Shown: piece by piece, positions 9,027 to 18,404 of the stretch
Layout: each line of letters begins with the position of its first letter
Position numbering within the stretch: position 1 is the stretch's first letter
DNA from: Rickettsiales bacterium
GTDB lineage: Bacteria; Pseudomonadota; Alphaproteobacteria; Rickettsiales; SXRF01
NCBI GenBank assembly: GCA_041396965.1
Contig: JAWKXN010000001.1
Coordinates: forward strand, 744,001-808,000
Direction: 5' to 3'
DNA: 64,000 bases
Position numbers and translations under genes: made by a program
Notes under the pieces: model-generated
What the model saw: only the letters and a program-made list of their open reading frames with translations
Databases searched by the model: none
What the model was told of the DNA's origin: nothing

Positions 9027-9136
9027 ACTGCCAGCAGGTCGTGCCAGCCCTGCCTGTCCGCCTAAGCTCAAAGAGCGTAGGAGGAAGCTATGCTCCATGC
9101 GAGGGATAGCAGTCCAGCAGCGGTAGCAAAATATAA
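9027..9136 (+). repeat. Dispersed repeat, divergent copy E
   Basis: It starts with CTGCCAGCAGG, a decayed hairpin 1, then has a different second module ending GGGATAGCAGTCC...GCGGTAGCAAAATA. That module also occurs in copy F near 50680. The copy abuts the 3' end of pnp, which is convergent with ispH. Confidence 0.5.
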
Positions 9137-9140
9137 TAAA

Positions 9141-11282
9141 CTATGCTGGTTTTTTCTCTTTACCAGAGACTTGATCAGAAATATCCTCTCCGGTTTCTTG
9201 ATCAACGACTCGCATAGACAAGCGTATCTTACCACGATTATCTATGTCTATGACCTTAACTTTAACGCTATCACCTTCTTTTACTATATCAGTAACTTTG
9301 CCAACTCTATAGTCAGCTAACTCACTTATATGAACTAGACCGTCTTTACTGCCAAAGAAGTTAACAAACGCGCCAAAATCGACGACCCGTACAACTTTTC
9401 CGCTATGAATTTGACCAACTTCCGGTTCAGCGACTATTGAGTAAACCCAGTCATAAGCTTTTTTACCAGATTCCTCGTTGGTAGCGGCTATACGAACTGT
9501 ACCATCGTCATCAATATCAACTTTAGCGCCGGTTACCTCACATATCTCGCGGATAACCTTGCCGCCACTACCTATAACATCACGAATTTTATCTTTCGGT
9601 ATGTTCATTGTGGTAATACGAGGAGCGGTACTTCCTACTGAATCTCTTGGAGCGGACAAGGCTTTTGCCATTTCACCAAGAATATGTTTCCTTCCACCGT
9701 GAGCCTGATTAAGAGCTACTTCCATAATCTCTTCGGTAATCCCGTCAATTTTTATATCCATCTGTAAAGCGGTGATACCTTTTTCAGTTCCAGCTACTTT
9801 GAAATCCATATCACCAAGATGATCCTCATCACCAAGAATATCAGATAGAACTATAAAACCTGATTTTTCTTTGATAAGCCCCATAGCGATACCAGCGACC
9901 GGACGTTTCATAGGAACTCCAGCGTCCATAAGCGATAGCGAGCTTCCACAAACGGTCGCCATTGACGAAGAACCGTTAGATTCAGTTATCTCAGACACGC
10001 AGCGCAGCGTATAAGGAAAATCTTCTTTTTCTGGAAGAACTGGACGAATCGCCCGCCACGCTAACTTACCATGACCTATCTCCCTGCGCCCCGGACTACC
10101 AATACGTCCAGCCTCACCAGTTGAGTAAGGCGGGAAATTATAATGCAGCATAAAACCTTCACGATATTCACCTTCCAGAGCGTCTATTATCTGCTCGTCC
10201 TGACTGGTACCTAGTGTCGCTACCACCAAAGCTTGCGTTTCACCACGAGTAAACAGGGCAGAGCCATGAGTAAGTGGCAGAGTACCAACTTCCGCGACTA
10301 TCTGACGAATCTCATCTGGCGCGCGACCATCAATACGAGTTTTATTGTTAACATAGTCAGTACGAACAATCTCCTGCTCCAACTTTTTGAGTTGGTTCAT
10401 TACGGTTTTCTCATCGTAAGATTCCTCACCACCTTCAGCGCAAAGAGAATCTTTTACAGATTTTCTTATCACGTCCAGCTTGCCGGCTCTTTCTTGTTTA
10501 GCGGTTATCTTATAGGCAGCGCGCAACTCACTCTCAGCTTTACCGCTTACCTTAGCGGCAAGATCCTCATCAGATTTTATTTGGAAATCCCAAGGCTCTT
10601 TAGCGGATTCTTCAGCGAGTGATATTATCAAATTTATAACATCCTGCATTTGCTTATGACCATAACTTACAGCGCCAAGCATCACTTCCTCCGAAAGTTC
10701 CTCAGCCTCTGATTCTACCATCAGAACAGAGCGACCAGTACCAGCGACAACAAGATCAAGTTCGCTATCAGCCAATTCATCATGAGTTGGGTTTAATACA
10801 TAATCACCATCAATATAGCCAACACGACAGCCAGCGATAGGCCCCATGAACGGAACACCAGAAATGGTAAGAGCGGCTGAAGCGCCAATCATAGCCACTA
10901 TATCAGGGTCATTTTGCAAATCATGAGATAGAAGAGTACATATTACCTGTGTCTCATTATAGAATCCATTAGGAAAAAGCGGGCGGATAGGGCGGTCAAT
11001 CAATCTGGAGGTAAGAACCTCTTTTTCTGTCGGGCGACCTTCACGTTTGAAAAATCCACCTGGTATCTTCCCAGCGGCAAAAGCCTTCTCCTGATAATTA
11101 ACGGTAAGTGGAAAGAAATCTACATCTGATTTTGGTGATTTGGCGGCGACCACCGTACATAACACAACAGTCTCGCCATATGTCGCCAATACAGCGCCAT
11201 CAGCCTGACGAGCGATTTTACCGGTTTCAAGAGTTAGTGTACGATCACCCCACTGAATAGATTTCTTTACTACATTAAACAT
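9141..11282 (-). CDS. pnp: Polyribonucleotide nucleotidyltransferase (PNPase)
   Basis: A 713-residue exoribonuclease that degrades RNA 3' to 5' by phosphorolysis. Two RNase PH domains are visible, the first from the N-terminus and the second from about residue 320. The second carries FTRGETQALVVATLG and SDILGDEDHLGDMDFKVAGT. A KH domain (IRDVIGSGGKVIREI) and an S1 domain (GQIHSGKVVRVVDFGAFV) follow. It is the last gene of the rimP-pnp series, 62 bases after rpsO. An AAGGAAG ribosome site supports the start. In other bacteria pnp is autoregulated through its leader, but no such structure was identified here. Confidence 0.97.
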   Translation of the reverse strand: MFNVVKKSIQWGDRTLTLETGKIARQADGAVLATYGETVVLCTVVAAKSPKSDVDFFPLTVNYQEKAFAAGKIPGGFFKREGRPTEKEVLTSRLIDRPIRPLFPNGFYNETQVICTLLSHDLQNDPDIVAMIGASAALTISGVPFMGPIAGCRVGYIDGDYVLNPTHDELADSELDLVVAGTGRSVLMVESEAEELSEEVMLGAVSYGHKQMQDVINLIISLAEESAKEPWDFQIKSDEDLAAKVSGKAESELRAAYKITAKQERAGKLDVIRKSVKDSLCAEGGEESYDEKTVMNQLKKLEQEIVRTDYVNNKTRIDGRAPDEIRQIVAEVGTLPLTHGSALFTRGETQALVVATLGTSQDEQIIDALEGEYREGFMLHYNFPPYSTGEAGRIGSPGRREIGHGKLAWRAIRPVLPEKEDFPYTLRCVSEITESNGSSSMATVCGSSLSLMDAGVPMKRPVAGIAMGLIKEKSGFIVLSDILGDEDHLGDMDFKVAGTEKGITALQMDIKIDGITEEIMEVALNQAHGGRKHILGEMAKALSAPRDSVGSTAPRITTMNIPKDKIRDVIGSGGKVIREICEVTGAKVDIDDDGTVRIAATNEESGKKAYDWVYSIVAEPEVGQIHSGKVVRVVDFGAFVNFFGSKDGLVHISELADYRVGKVTDIVKEGDSVKVKVIDIDNRGKIRLSMRVVDQETGEDISDQVSGKEKKPA

Positions 11283-11344
11283 TATTTATATCTTCCTTTT
11301 CCTATTTATTCTTTTACCAACATTCTAGAAACACATTACCGAAA

Positions 11345-11614
11345 CTACTTCCTGATACCAAGCTTGCCTATTATTGTACTGTAACTATCAAAATTTTTCT
11401 TTTTAAGATAGTCAAGCAGGCGACGACGGCGACCTACGAGAATAAGTAGACCCCTGCGCGAATGGTGATCTTTCTTATGAGTCATGAAATGCTCGGTAAG
11501 GTGGTTTATACGCGCGGTAAGTAGAGCGATTTGCACCTCAGCGGAACCTGTATCATTCTCCTTAACGGCGAATTCCTTAATTATATTATCTTTATTTATT
11601 GCTTCACTCGACAT
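11345..11614 (-). CDS. rpsO: 30S ribosomal protein S15
   Basis: Binds the central domain of 16S rRNA. The ATG at 11614 is chosen over the in-frame GTG at 11623 because AAGGAG lies eight bases upstream of the ATG and overlaps the GTG. It also gives exactly 89 residues, the usual S15 length. The HxxxHKKDHHSRRGLLxLVGRRRRLLDYL core is present. It lies between truB and pnp, as in most proteobacteria. Confidence 0.96.
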   Translation of the reverse strand: MSSEAINKDNIIKEFAVKENDTGSAEVQIALLTARINHLTEHFMTHKKDHHSRRGLLILVGRRRRLLDYLKKKNFDSYSTIIGKLGIRK

Positions 11615-11637
11615 CGTAGCCACTCCTTATATCAAAT

Positions 11638-12552
11638 TTATAAATTAAACACACGAACCGGTTTCATCACCCCTGCCTCATATTTACAGATAGCCACTGG
11701 AACACCATCATTCCTAGCGAATAAAATAGTGTTACCATCCGCCGATACTTCTCTTCCCATAAAAGACGGGACAGAAATACTTTGTCCATTCCGTAAAAAT
11801 TCTGCCTGAGTAGAATTAACATCCCACGCCAAGATGTCGTCCAGCGCGGATTCCACAGGTCGCAAAAAATCAACAGAGCCTTTATGCACCATATCACCTA
11901 ACTTTTCCAGTGAAATCGCATTGTTTTTATCAAATTTTCCAACTGAAATACGGCAAAGGTACGATACATAACCGTAACAGCCGATTATACGTCCTATATC
12001 CCTTGCTATAGAGCGTATATATGTCCCTTTGCCACATTCACATATAAATCTTGTGCTTTTATTATTATGTTCTTGTATATCAATATGATATATATTAACT
12101 ATACGCTCCTTTAACTCTATGTCTTGCCCGTTTCGTAACAAATCACAGGCTCTTTTTCCATTAATTTTAATCGCTGAGTAATCAGGAGGGGTTTGCCTGA
12201 TATTTCCGGTAAATCTTGGTAGTAATTCTGTAATATCACTTTTTTTAGGTCGTATATCCGATGATTTTACTACTTCACCTTCTGCGTCGTCAGTGGTTTT
12301 TTCCTCACCCCAATTAACCGTAAACTCATAAATTTTGTCGGCATCCATCATGTAATTTATAGTTTTAGTCGCCTCACCAAGAGCAAGCGGTAAAACGCCA
12401 CAAGCAAGCGGATCTAAAGTTCCGGCGTGACCAATTTTTTTGGGATTTAGAATTTTTTTTACTTCTGCCACCGCTTTCGCTGAACTTATACCAACAGGTT
12501 TATCAATACTTATCCAGCCATTGAGGTTCTTCGTGTTTTTATTATTCCTCAA
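11638..12552 (-). CDS. truB: tRNA pseudouridine(55) synthase
   Basis: A 304-residue enzyme that makes pseudouridine 55 in the T loop of tRNAs. The N-terminal GWISIDKPVGISSAKAV and the catalytic-Asp motif GHAGTLDPLACGVLPLALGEATK are typical. The C-terminal part keeps GTYIRSIARDIG. The start overlaps the end of rbfA by 11 bases, indicating coupled translation. Confidence 0.96.
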   Translation of the reverse strand: MRNNKNTKNLNGWISIDKPVGISSAKAVAEVKKILNPKKIGHAGTLDPLACGVLPLALGEATKTINYMMDADKIYEFTVNWGEEKTTDDAEGEVVKSSDIRPKKSDITELLPRFTGNIRQTPPDYSAIKINGKRACDLLRNGQDIELKERIVNIYHIDIQEHNNKSTRFICECGKGTYIRSIARDIGRIIGCYGYVSYLCRISVGKFDKNNAISLEKLGDMVHKGSVDFLRPVESALDDILAWDVNSTQAEFLRNGQSISVPSFMGREVSADGNTILFARNDGVPVAICKYEAGVMKPVRVFNL

Positions 12553-12973
12553 GCTTACCTAGCCCTTTATCAGAATCATGTTTCAGGTCTTTAGCCACAT
12601 CAGGGTTTTTTAGCAGGTCATTTATTCTTTGCGCTTCCTCATAAGAGTTATCAAGAGCAAAATGAAGTTTTGGTATATAGCGCAATCTTAGGCGTTTTGA
12701 TATTAAGTGACGGAATTTTGGTGATGATTCTTTTAACGCTAACAGCAACTCATCCTTACGCTCTCCGGCAAGTGGCATGACATATACAGTAGCGTTTTTT
12801 AAGTCAGGACTGACTCTGACTTCTGATACGGTAATAGAAGAATTAAGAAGTGTAGGGGAGTGAACCTCACCACGCATCAACAATTCCGCTATTATATGAC
12901 GTATCTCTTCACCGACTCTGAGTTTACGTTGCCCACTACCCGATTTTTTTTTATCTGAAAATAAATTATGCAT
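12542..12973 (-). CDS. rbfA: 30S ribosome-binding factor A
   Basis: A KH-fold protein that helps mature the 30S subunit. The core LRVGEEIRHIIAELLMRGEV and ISKRLRLRYIPKLHFALDNS are clear. I prefer the ATG at 12973 (143 residues) because family members have only a short lead-in; an upstream GTG at 12994 would add seven residues. Neither has a strong ribosome site. It lies between infB and truB. Confidence 0.93.
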   Translation of the reverse strand: MHNLFSDKKKSGSGQRKLRVGEEIRHIIAELLMRGEVHSPTLLNSSITVSEVRVSPDLKNATVYVMPLAGERKDELLLALKESSPKFRHLISKRLRLRYIPKLHFALDNSYEEAQRINDLLKNPDVAKDLKHDSDKGLGKLEE

Positions 12974-13037
12974 AATAATAGTGGCATTAGGCACTAGGCT
13001 ATAAGCATTACAGCTAATGCGTAATATCCAGCCTCCT

Positions 13038-15578
13038 CTATATTGTCCGTGCGGTTTCTTCTATCTCAAAAGCCTCTATCTGATCATCAGCCCTTATGTC
13101 ATCATAATTCTCAAACGCCATCCCGCACTCTAAGCCGCTTTTAACTTCTTTTACCTCATCCTTAAAGCGTTTGAGGGTTTTAAGGGCTCCTTCATGTATA
13201 ACTACGTTATCACGTAACAATCTAACTTTAGCGCCACGCTTTATTATACCTTCAGTTACGATACAACCAGCCACCTTACCAATTTTACTAATGTTAAATA
13301 CTTCACGGATCTGAGCATAGCCAAGAAAATTCTCTTTAAGTATCGGGGATAGCATACCAGAAAGCATGGCTTTTACATCATCCACCACATTATATATAAT
13401 TGAGTAATAGCGTATGTTGATATTTTCTTTCGCGGCGAGTTCTTTGGCTTTAGGGGCGGCTCTCACGTTAAAAGCGATAATTAAAGCACCAGTGGACTTA
13501 GCTAATGTTATGTCGGATTCAGAAATACCCCCAACGGCGCTGTGTAAAACCCGAACCGCAACCTCATTATCAGAATATTTTGTTATTGAGGAGGCGATCG
13601 CCTCAACCGAGCCATGCACATCGGCTTTTATTATAACCGGTAATTCTTTAGCGCCAGTACCAGCGGCTTCCCCGAACAAATTATCTAAAGAGCGAGTTGA
13701 TAGAGCTACATTTTTTTCTCTTATAGTACGTGTTCTATACTCAGAAATATCCCTCGCCACTTTCTCATTCTCAACTACCGAGAAAATATCACCAGCATCA
13801 GGAGCGGTGTTAAGCCCAAGTATTACAACTGGTGTTCCTGGTATCGCCTCTGATATAGGATTTCCTTTATCATCAAGCATATTACGGACTTTACCGTTAG
13901 CTATACCTGCCACTACCACATCACCCACTTTCAACGTACCTTTTTGGATAAGTATAGTAGCTACCACACCTTTACCTTGATCAAGTTTAGCCTCAACCAC
14001 TATTCCGCTTGCCATCCGGTCTGGATTCGCCTTAAGCTCCAAAATCTCCGCTTGCAATAACAGAGCTTCTACTAACTTATCAAGATTCTGTCTGGTTTTC
14101 GCTGAAATCTCAACCACCATCACGTCACCACCAAACTCTTCAGCGATTAAGTTGTATTGCATCAATTCTTGCTTCACCCTAGCTGGATCCGCGCCAACCT
14201 TGTCAATTTTATTAATCGCGACGACAATAGGAACCTCAGCGGCCTTAGCGTGATTTATAGCTTCTTTGGTCTGTTCCATAATACCGTCATCAGCGGCAAC
14301 AACTAATATTACAATATCCGTTATTTTAGCGCCACGAGCGCGCATAGCGGTAAACGCCTCATGACCTGGTGTATCAAGAAAAGTCACTTTCTGCCCATTT
14401 TCAACACTAACCTGATACGCGCCTATATGTTGAGTAATACCGCCAGCCTCTTTTGCCACCACGTCAGTCATACGTAACGCATCTAGCAATGAGGTTTTTC
14501 CATGATCAACATGTCCCATTATAGTAACTATTGGCGGACGTGGACGAAGATCTTTCGCGTCATCTCCCTCATCATCTTTTAGTATATTCTCAACATCACC
14601 TTCAGTAACACGCTTGAATTTATGACCAAACTCACCAACAACAAGCTCTGCCGTGTCAGCATCTATAGATTGCGAGGCGGTTGCCATTATACCAAGTTTC
14701 ATCAATGATTTTATTACGTCAACAGTACGTTCAGCCATTCTATTAGCGAGTTCCGAGACATTTATAGTCTCAGGTATTACGACTTCGCGAATGACTTTTT
14801 CACTTTCCGTTGGTTTATTCATCGCCTTCTTTAGAGCTTTTTCACGAGCCCTTTTGATTGAGGCAAGCGAACGAACTCTTTGTTCCTCAATATTTGATAG
14901 AGCTTGATGGACAGTGATTTTACCCGATGACCTTCTGTCCTCACCGCCACGTAGCCTTAATTTCCCTGATTTTTCTTTTTTATTGCTCTCCTCACCGTCA
15001 GAAAAATCATGCGATGATTTACCGGAGAGCTTATGTGCGGAAGATGGCTGTTCCTTAGGCTTTTCATTTTCACTTTGCCTTGCCTTAATAGGAGTGACTA
15101 TTCCCGAAGGAGCAGGTATTGTTATATCAGATCTACGTTTTGGTTTTTTCTCTACTTCGACCGGTTCATTAATCGTGTCGGTTTTTTCACCAGCTTCTTT
15201 ATCGTTCTTTAGACCATCATCTTCATCTTTTGTCTTGGTAGGTTGTGGTTTATTTTTTTCATACTCTTGCCGTTCTTCCGCTAGTTTCAAAGCTTTTAAG
15301 CGGCTTTCACGCTCTTCAGGAGTAAGCTGTGACATAGGATCGTCAATATCAGCTGACGATAAAATTCCTTTGTTCTTTTTCACCTCAACCATCGGAGCGC
15401 CACGCTTACCTTGAGTAAAGGTACGGGTTTTACGAACCTCAACAGTAACCGTTTTGGAGCGCCCATGCGTAAAATTTTGCTTTACCTTGCCGCTTTCAAC
15501 AGTCTTGGTAAGTTGCAGGCGATTAGGCTTGCCAACTTTGAGCGTATCTTTTTTTGCGTTATTATCACTATCCGACAT
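13038..15578 (-). CDS. infB: Translation initiation factor IF-2
   Basis: An 846-residue GTPase that brings fMet-tRNA to the 30S subunit and drives subunit joining. The N-terminus (LQLTKTVESGKVKQNFTHG, SKTVTVEVRK) is the alphaproteobacterial type. A long charged linker (about 60-230) precedes the IF2_N region. The G domain has GHVDHGKT, DTPGHEAF, NKID and SAK motifs. Two beta-barrel domains and the IF2-specific domain follow. No ylxR-like gene sits between nusA and infB, although one is common there in alphaproteobacteria. Confidence 0.97.
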   Translation of the reverse strand: MSDSDNNAKKDTLKVGKPNRLQLTKTVESGKVKQNFTHGRSKTVTVEVRKTRTFTQGKRGAPMVEVKKNKGILSSADIDDPMSQLTPEERESRLKALKLAEERQEYEKNKPQPTKTKDEDDGLKNDKEAGEKTDTINEPVEVEKKPKRRSDITIPAPSGIVTPIKARQSENEKPKEQPSSAHKLSGKSSHDFSDGEESNKKEKSGKLRLRGGEDRRSSGKITVHQALSNIEEQRVRSLASIKRAREKALKKAMNKPTESEKVIREVVIPETINVSELANRMAERTVDVIKSLMKLGIMATASQSIDADTAELVVGEFGHKFKRVTEGDVENILKDDEGDDAKDLRPRPPIVTIMGHVDHGKTSLLDALRMTDVVAKEAGGITQHIGAYQVSVENGQKVTFLDTPGHEAFTAMRARGAKITDIVILVVAADDGIMEQTKEAINHAKAAEVPIVVAINKIDKVGADPARVKQELMQYNLIAEEFGGDVMVVEISAKTRQNLDKLVEALLLQAEILELKANPDRMASGIVVEAKLDQGKGVVATILIQKGTLKVGDVVVAGIANGKVRNMLDDKGNPISEAIPGTPVVILGLNTAPDAGDIFSVVENEKVARDISEYRTRTIREKNVALSTRSLDNLFGEAAGTGAKELPVIIKADVHGSVEAIASSITKYSDNEVAVRVLHSAVGGISESDITLAKSTGALIIAFNVRAAPKAKELAAKENINIRYYSIIYNVVDDVKAMLSGMLSPILKENFLGYAQIREVFNISKIGKVAGCIVTEGIIKRGAKVRLLRDNVVIHEGALKTLKRFKDEVKEVKSGLECGMAFENYDDIRADDQIEAFEIEETARTI

Positions 15579-15716
15579 ATATATTTTTTGTTCTTAATAT
15601 TTTATTTAGTTAATAACATCGCCGATAATACACAAGACAATCATAGAAGCAAAATAAATTTATACTTTAATGATTTAGCTAGTGACTACACAGCGTCGTC
15701 GCTACTCGTTTGACTT

Positions 15717-17234
15717 TTAATTATCCCAAGACTCTCTTGCTTCCATAATGAGTGCTCCAGCATCATCATGGCTAAGAGCGTCTTTTGGCATAATCTCTTG
15801 TAATTCATCAGTTGATAAATCAGCGAAATCATCAAGGGTTAAAACCTTGTTGTTTCCAAGATTCTCTAGCCATTCAGGATCAAATGATGACTTGTCATTT
15901 AGGAAATTAATCAACGAATCTTCAACTCCTATCTCTTTTAGCCTAGCTTCCCGTTTTTCTTGTTCAGAAGCTAGATAATCACGCGCGCGCTTATGCAATT
16001 CTTCTGAGACATTTTCATCAAATCCCTCAATAGCTATCAGATCTTCTATTGGTATGTAAGCCACTTCCTCAATAGAGGTAAATCCTTCAGCTACCAACAG
16101 ATGAGCGATAACCTCCTCAACGTCTAGCGCTTCTACAAACAGAGCTGATAGTTTATTGAATTCTTCCGTGCTACGCTCTGACTCAGCCGCCTCTGTTAGT
16201 ATGTCAATATTCCATCCAACCAGTTGTGAGGCAAGGCGGACATTCTGACCACGACTACCAATAGCCTTTGATAGTTGATCGTCTGGCACTACTACCTCAA
16301 TACGTTCTTTCGCCTCATCAATCACAACTTTACTTACCTCAGCGGAAGAAAGAGCGTTTACCACAAAATTAGCCGGATCCGCTGACCATTCTATAATGTC
16401 TATTTTTTCTCCTTGTAGCTCACCAACAACCGCTTGCACGCGACTCCCACGAACACCAACACATGATAATACCGGATTAACACTTACATCACGTGATATA
16501 ACAGCTAATTTAGCGCGTGAACCAGGGTCACGAGCGACCGCTTTTATAGTTATAATACCATCATATATTTCTGGAACTTCTTGCGCGAACAATTTAGCTA
16601 GGAACTCAGGATGAGTACGCGACAAGAATATCTGTGGACCAGATTTCTCACGTCTTACGTCCGCTATGTAAGCGCGGATACGGTCACCAGTTCTAAATAT
16701 CTCACGTGGGATAAGATCATCACGGCGTATCACCGCTTCGGTGCGACCAAAATCAACCACTACATTGCCATATTCAACACGTTTCACGACACCGCTAGCG
16801 ATTTCACCAACTCTGTCCTTGAATTCCTCGTATTGTTTTTCACGCTCAGCGTCACGAACCTTTTGTAATACAACTTGTTTAGCGGTTTGTGCCGCTACCC
16901 TACCGAAATCAATCGGTGGAAGCAGGTCTTTTATCTCATCACCTATTTCTAGGTCAGAGTTTATCTTTTTCGCTTGCTCAAGTGTAAGTTCGGTAATTTC
17001 ATTTTCAACTTCCTCAACAACCGTACGCACCCGATACAGCAATATCTCACCACTTTTCTTATCAATTTCCGCGCGTATATTGTGCTCATGGCCATATTTA
17101 CGGCGACCAGCGACTTGAACCGCTTGCTCCATAGCCTCAATAACCGCTTCTTTGGGCAAGCCTTTCTCGCGGGCGACCGCGTCAGCTATCTGTAGTAACT
17201 CACTGCTTCCATAAATAGGTTGATTAGCGCTCAT
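15717..17234 (-). CDS. nusA: Transcription termination/antitermination factor NusA
   Basis: A 505-residue RNA polymerase-binding factor. In order it has an N-terminal domain (residues 1-130), an S1 domain (about 135-200), two KH domains (including AVISRDVSVNPVLSCVGVRG and SKAIGSRGQNVRLASQLVGW), and two acidic C-terminal helix-hairpin repeats (AEGFTSIEEVAYIPIEDL and a second near the end). An AAAGGA site precedes the ATG. It follows rimP by 19 bases and leads into infB across a 138-base gap. Confidence 0.97.
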   Translation of the reverse strand: MSANQPIYGSSELLQIADAVAREKGLPKEAVIEAMEQAVQVAGRRKYGHEHNIRAEIDKKSGEILLYRVRTVVEEVENEITELTLEQAKKINSDLEIGDEIKDLLPPIDFGRVAAQTAKQVVLQKVRDAEREKQYEEFKDRVGEIASGVVKRVEYGNVVVDFGRTEAVIRRDDLIPREIFRTGDRIRAYIADVRREKSGPQIFLSRTHPEFLAKLFAQEVPEIYDGIITIKAVARDPGSRAKLAVISRDVSVNPVLSCVGVRGSRVQAVVGELQGEKIDIIEWSADPANFVVNALSSAEVSKVVIDEAKERIEVVVPDDQLSKAIGSRGQNVRLASQLVGWNIDILTEAAESERSTEEFNKLSALFVEALDVEEVIAHLLVAEGFTSIEEVAYIPIEDLIAIEGFDENVSEELHKRARDYLASEQEKREARLKEIGVEDSLINFLNDKSSFDPEWLENLGNNKVLTLDDFADLSTDELQEIMPKDALSHDDAGALIMEARESWDN

Positions 17235-17253
17235 TATATCATCCTTTCACAAT

Positions 17254-17838
17254 TTATATTTGTACGTTATCTTGTTTCTCTTTTAGCTTTTTACTAGCTT
17301 TTCTTCCAGATTTTTTATCAATTTTCTTCTCACTATTTTGTTTGCTTAAATATTCCTCAACCAGCGCGTCAGTCATTACTAACTTGGCAAAACGTATATT
17401 ATCGTGAGCTATCCTAGCGGTAATACCATCATCACACTCTAGCGATATAGCGTAACCATCATCATGTTTTTCTAACTCTTGTAGTATGCCACGAAAACGT
17501 TTGCGCCTTTCTATGGGCATAATAGTCTCTAGCTTTATCTCATAACCAGTAAATTTAGAATAATCATCCGGTTTAATCAGAGGTCTGTCAACTCCGGGTG
17601 AGCATACTTCCAAATTATAAGCGCCAGATAGCGGATCATCAACATCAAGCAAAGCCGATACCGTGTCGCTTATCTTAGCGCAGTCGTCAAATCCCATTAT
17701 ACTATCGTCCGCCTTTTCCGCCATGATAGTAAGCGTCTTACGGCGGGCGCTTTCAGTAAGCTTTATTTGTACCAAACTATAGCCAAGAGAATTGACTGAA
17801 GGCTCAATAATATCGGTTATGCGTGATATAATATCCAC
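17254..17838 (-). CDS. rimP: Ribosome maturation factor RimP
   Basis: A 194-residue protein needed for 30S assembly. The N-terminal domain has LGYSLVQIKL and DDCAKISDTVSALLDVDDPLSG followed by YNLEVCSPGVDRPL, the family signature. The C-terminal SH3-like domain follows. The Lys-rich tail (SEKKIDKKSGRKASKKLKEKQ) is longer than usual. It is the first gene of the series. A terminator for the preceding gene lies just upstream, so a promoter is expected between 17839 and 17863. Confidence 0.92.
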   Translation of the reverse strand: MDIISRITDIIEPSVNSLGYSLVQIKLTESARRKTLTIMAEKADDSIMGFDDCAKISDTVSALLDVDDPLSGAYNLEVCSPGVDRPLIKPDDYSKFTGYEIKLETIMPIERRKRFRGILQELEKHDDGYAISLECDDGITARIAHDNIRFAKLVMTDALVEEYLSKQNSEKKIDKKSGRKASKKLKEKQDNVQI

Positions 17839-17862
17839 TTTATTTTACTCTAAAGATAGGGT

Positions 17863-17891
17863 AACAAAAAAGGCGGGCAAAAGCCCACCTC
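17863..17891 (-). terminator. Rho-independent terminator after the 88-residue gene
   Basis: On the minus strand GGTGGGC and GCCCGCC pair (one T-G wobble) around a TTTT loop and are followed by TTTTTT. It separates the gene at 17950 from rimP. Confidence 0.8.
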
Positions 17892-17949
17892 TCAAATTTT
17901 TTGCCATTATACATATCTATGCTGCTAAGGCAAGAGGTTTATTTATAAG

Positions 17950-18216
17950 TTAATTATTGTTAAACTTCTGGGCTATTTTATCAGTGATATATTTCTTTTC
18001 CGCGTAACTAATATTAAATTGTTCATAAAAAACAATTTCTTCAATCATGCTAATGAGTTTAGTTAAAAGAATATCTCGTTTCATACGTGAAATCATACCC
18101 AAATCAATTTGTTCAAGCAGAGTATTATAAATATGTTTTATAACACTGCTTTCTGTAGATATCTCATCGTTTTCCGTTTCCAGATTATTCTCGTTATCAC
18201 GCACCGCCAATAGCAT
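17950..18216 (-). CDS. Small protein resembling the isolated N-terminal domain of CpaF/TadA ATPases
   Basis: 88 residues, with a GGGAGA ribosome site before the ATG and a terminator just downstream, so it looks like a complete transcription unit. The stretch from IYNTLLEQIDLG to ITDKIAQKF has the spacing of the helical N-terminal domain of CpaF-type secretion ATPases: L-L-x-x-(I/L)-D-L, then a helix of hydrophobic heptads, then a final I-x-x-(K/E). The RecA-like ATPase domain is absent and I see no remnant of it next to the gene. The likeness is by eye and could be chance for a helical protein. It could be a decoy or partner subunit, or a gene remnant. Confidence 0.5.
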   Translation of the reverse strand: MLLAVRDNENNLETENDEISTESSVIKHIYNTLLEQIDLGMISRMKRDILLTKLISMIEEIVFYEQFNISYAEKKYITDKIAQKFNNN

Positions 18217-18404
18217 AAAATTTCTCCCTATATATTAAAATTAATTAACTAATTGGTTATGTAGCTATACATAAATTAACTATTTGTCAATAAATAAATC
18301 AATAATTTGGAGGAATCTGCTATTTATACGTTATTTCAACATCTTGACGTTATACGCAAGTGACTAGTATAATGAATAATAATTATATTTTGAGGTATAA
18401 AAAA

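Noticed and set aside
8571..9136. Possible CRISPR array
   Set aside because: Repeated pieces are hairpins with differing stems and irregular spacing; no constant repeat with unique spacers and no cas genes.
10233..10622. 129-codon open frame opposite pnp
   Set aside because: Fully inside a well-supported gene on the other strand and without protein-like composition.
11615..11623. Upstream GTG start for rpsO
   Set aside because: It overlaps the ribosome site, and the downstream ATG gives the universal 89-residue length.
13414..15414. Long antisense open frames (up to 188 codons) opposite infB
   Set aside because: They mirror the biased codons of infB, have Ser/Phe-rich nonsense composition and no start signals.
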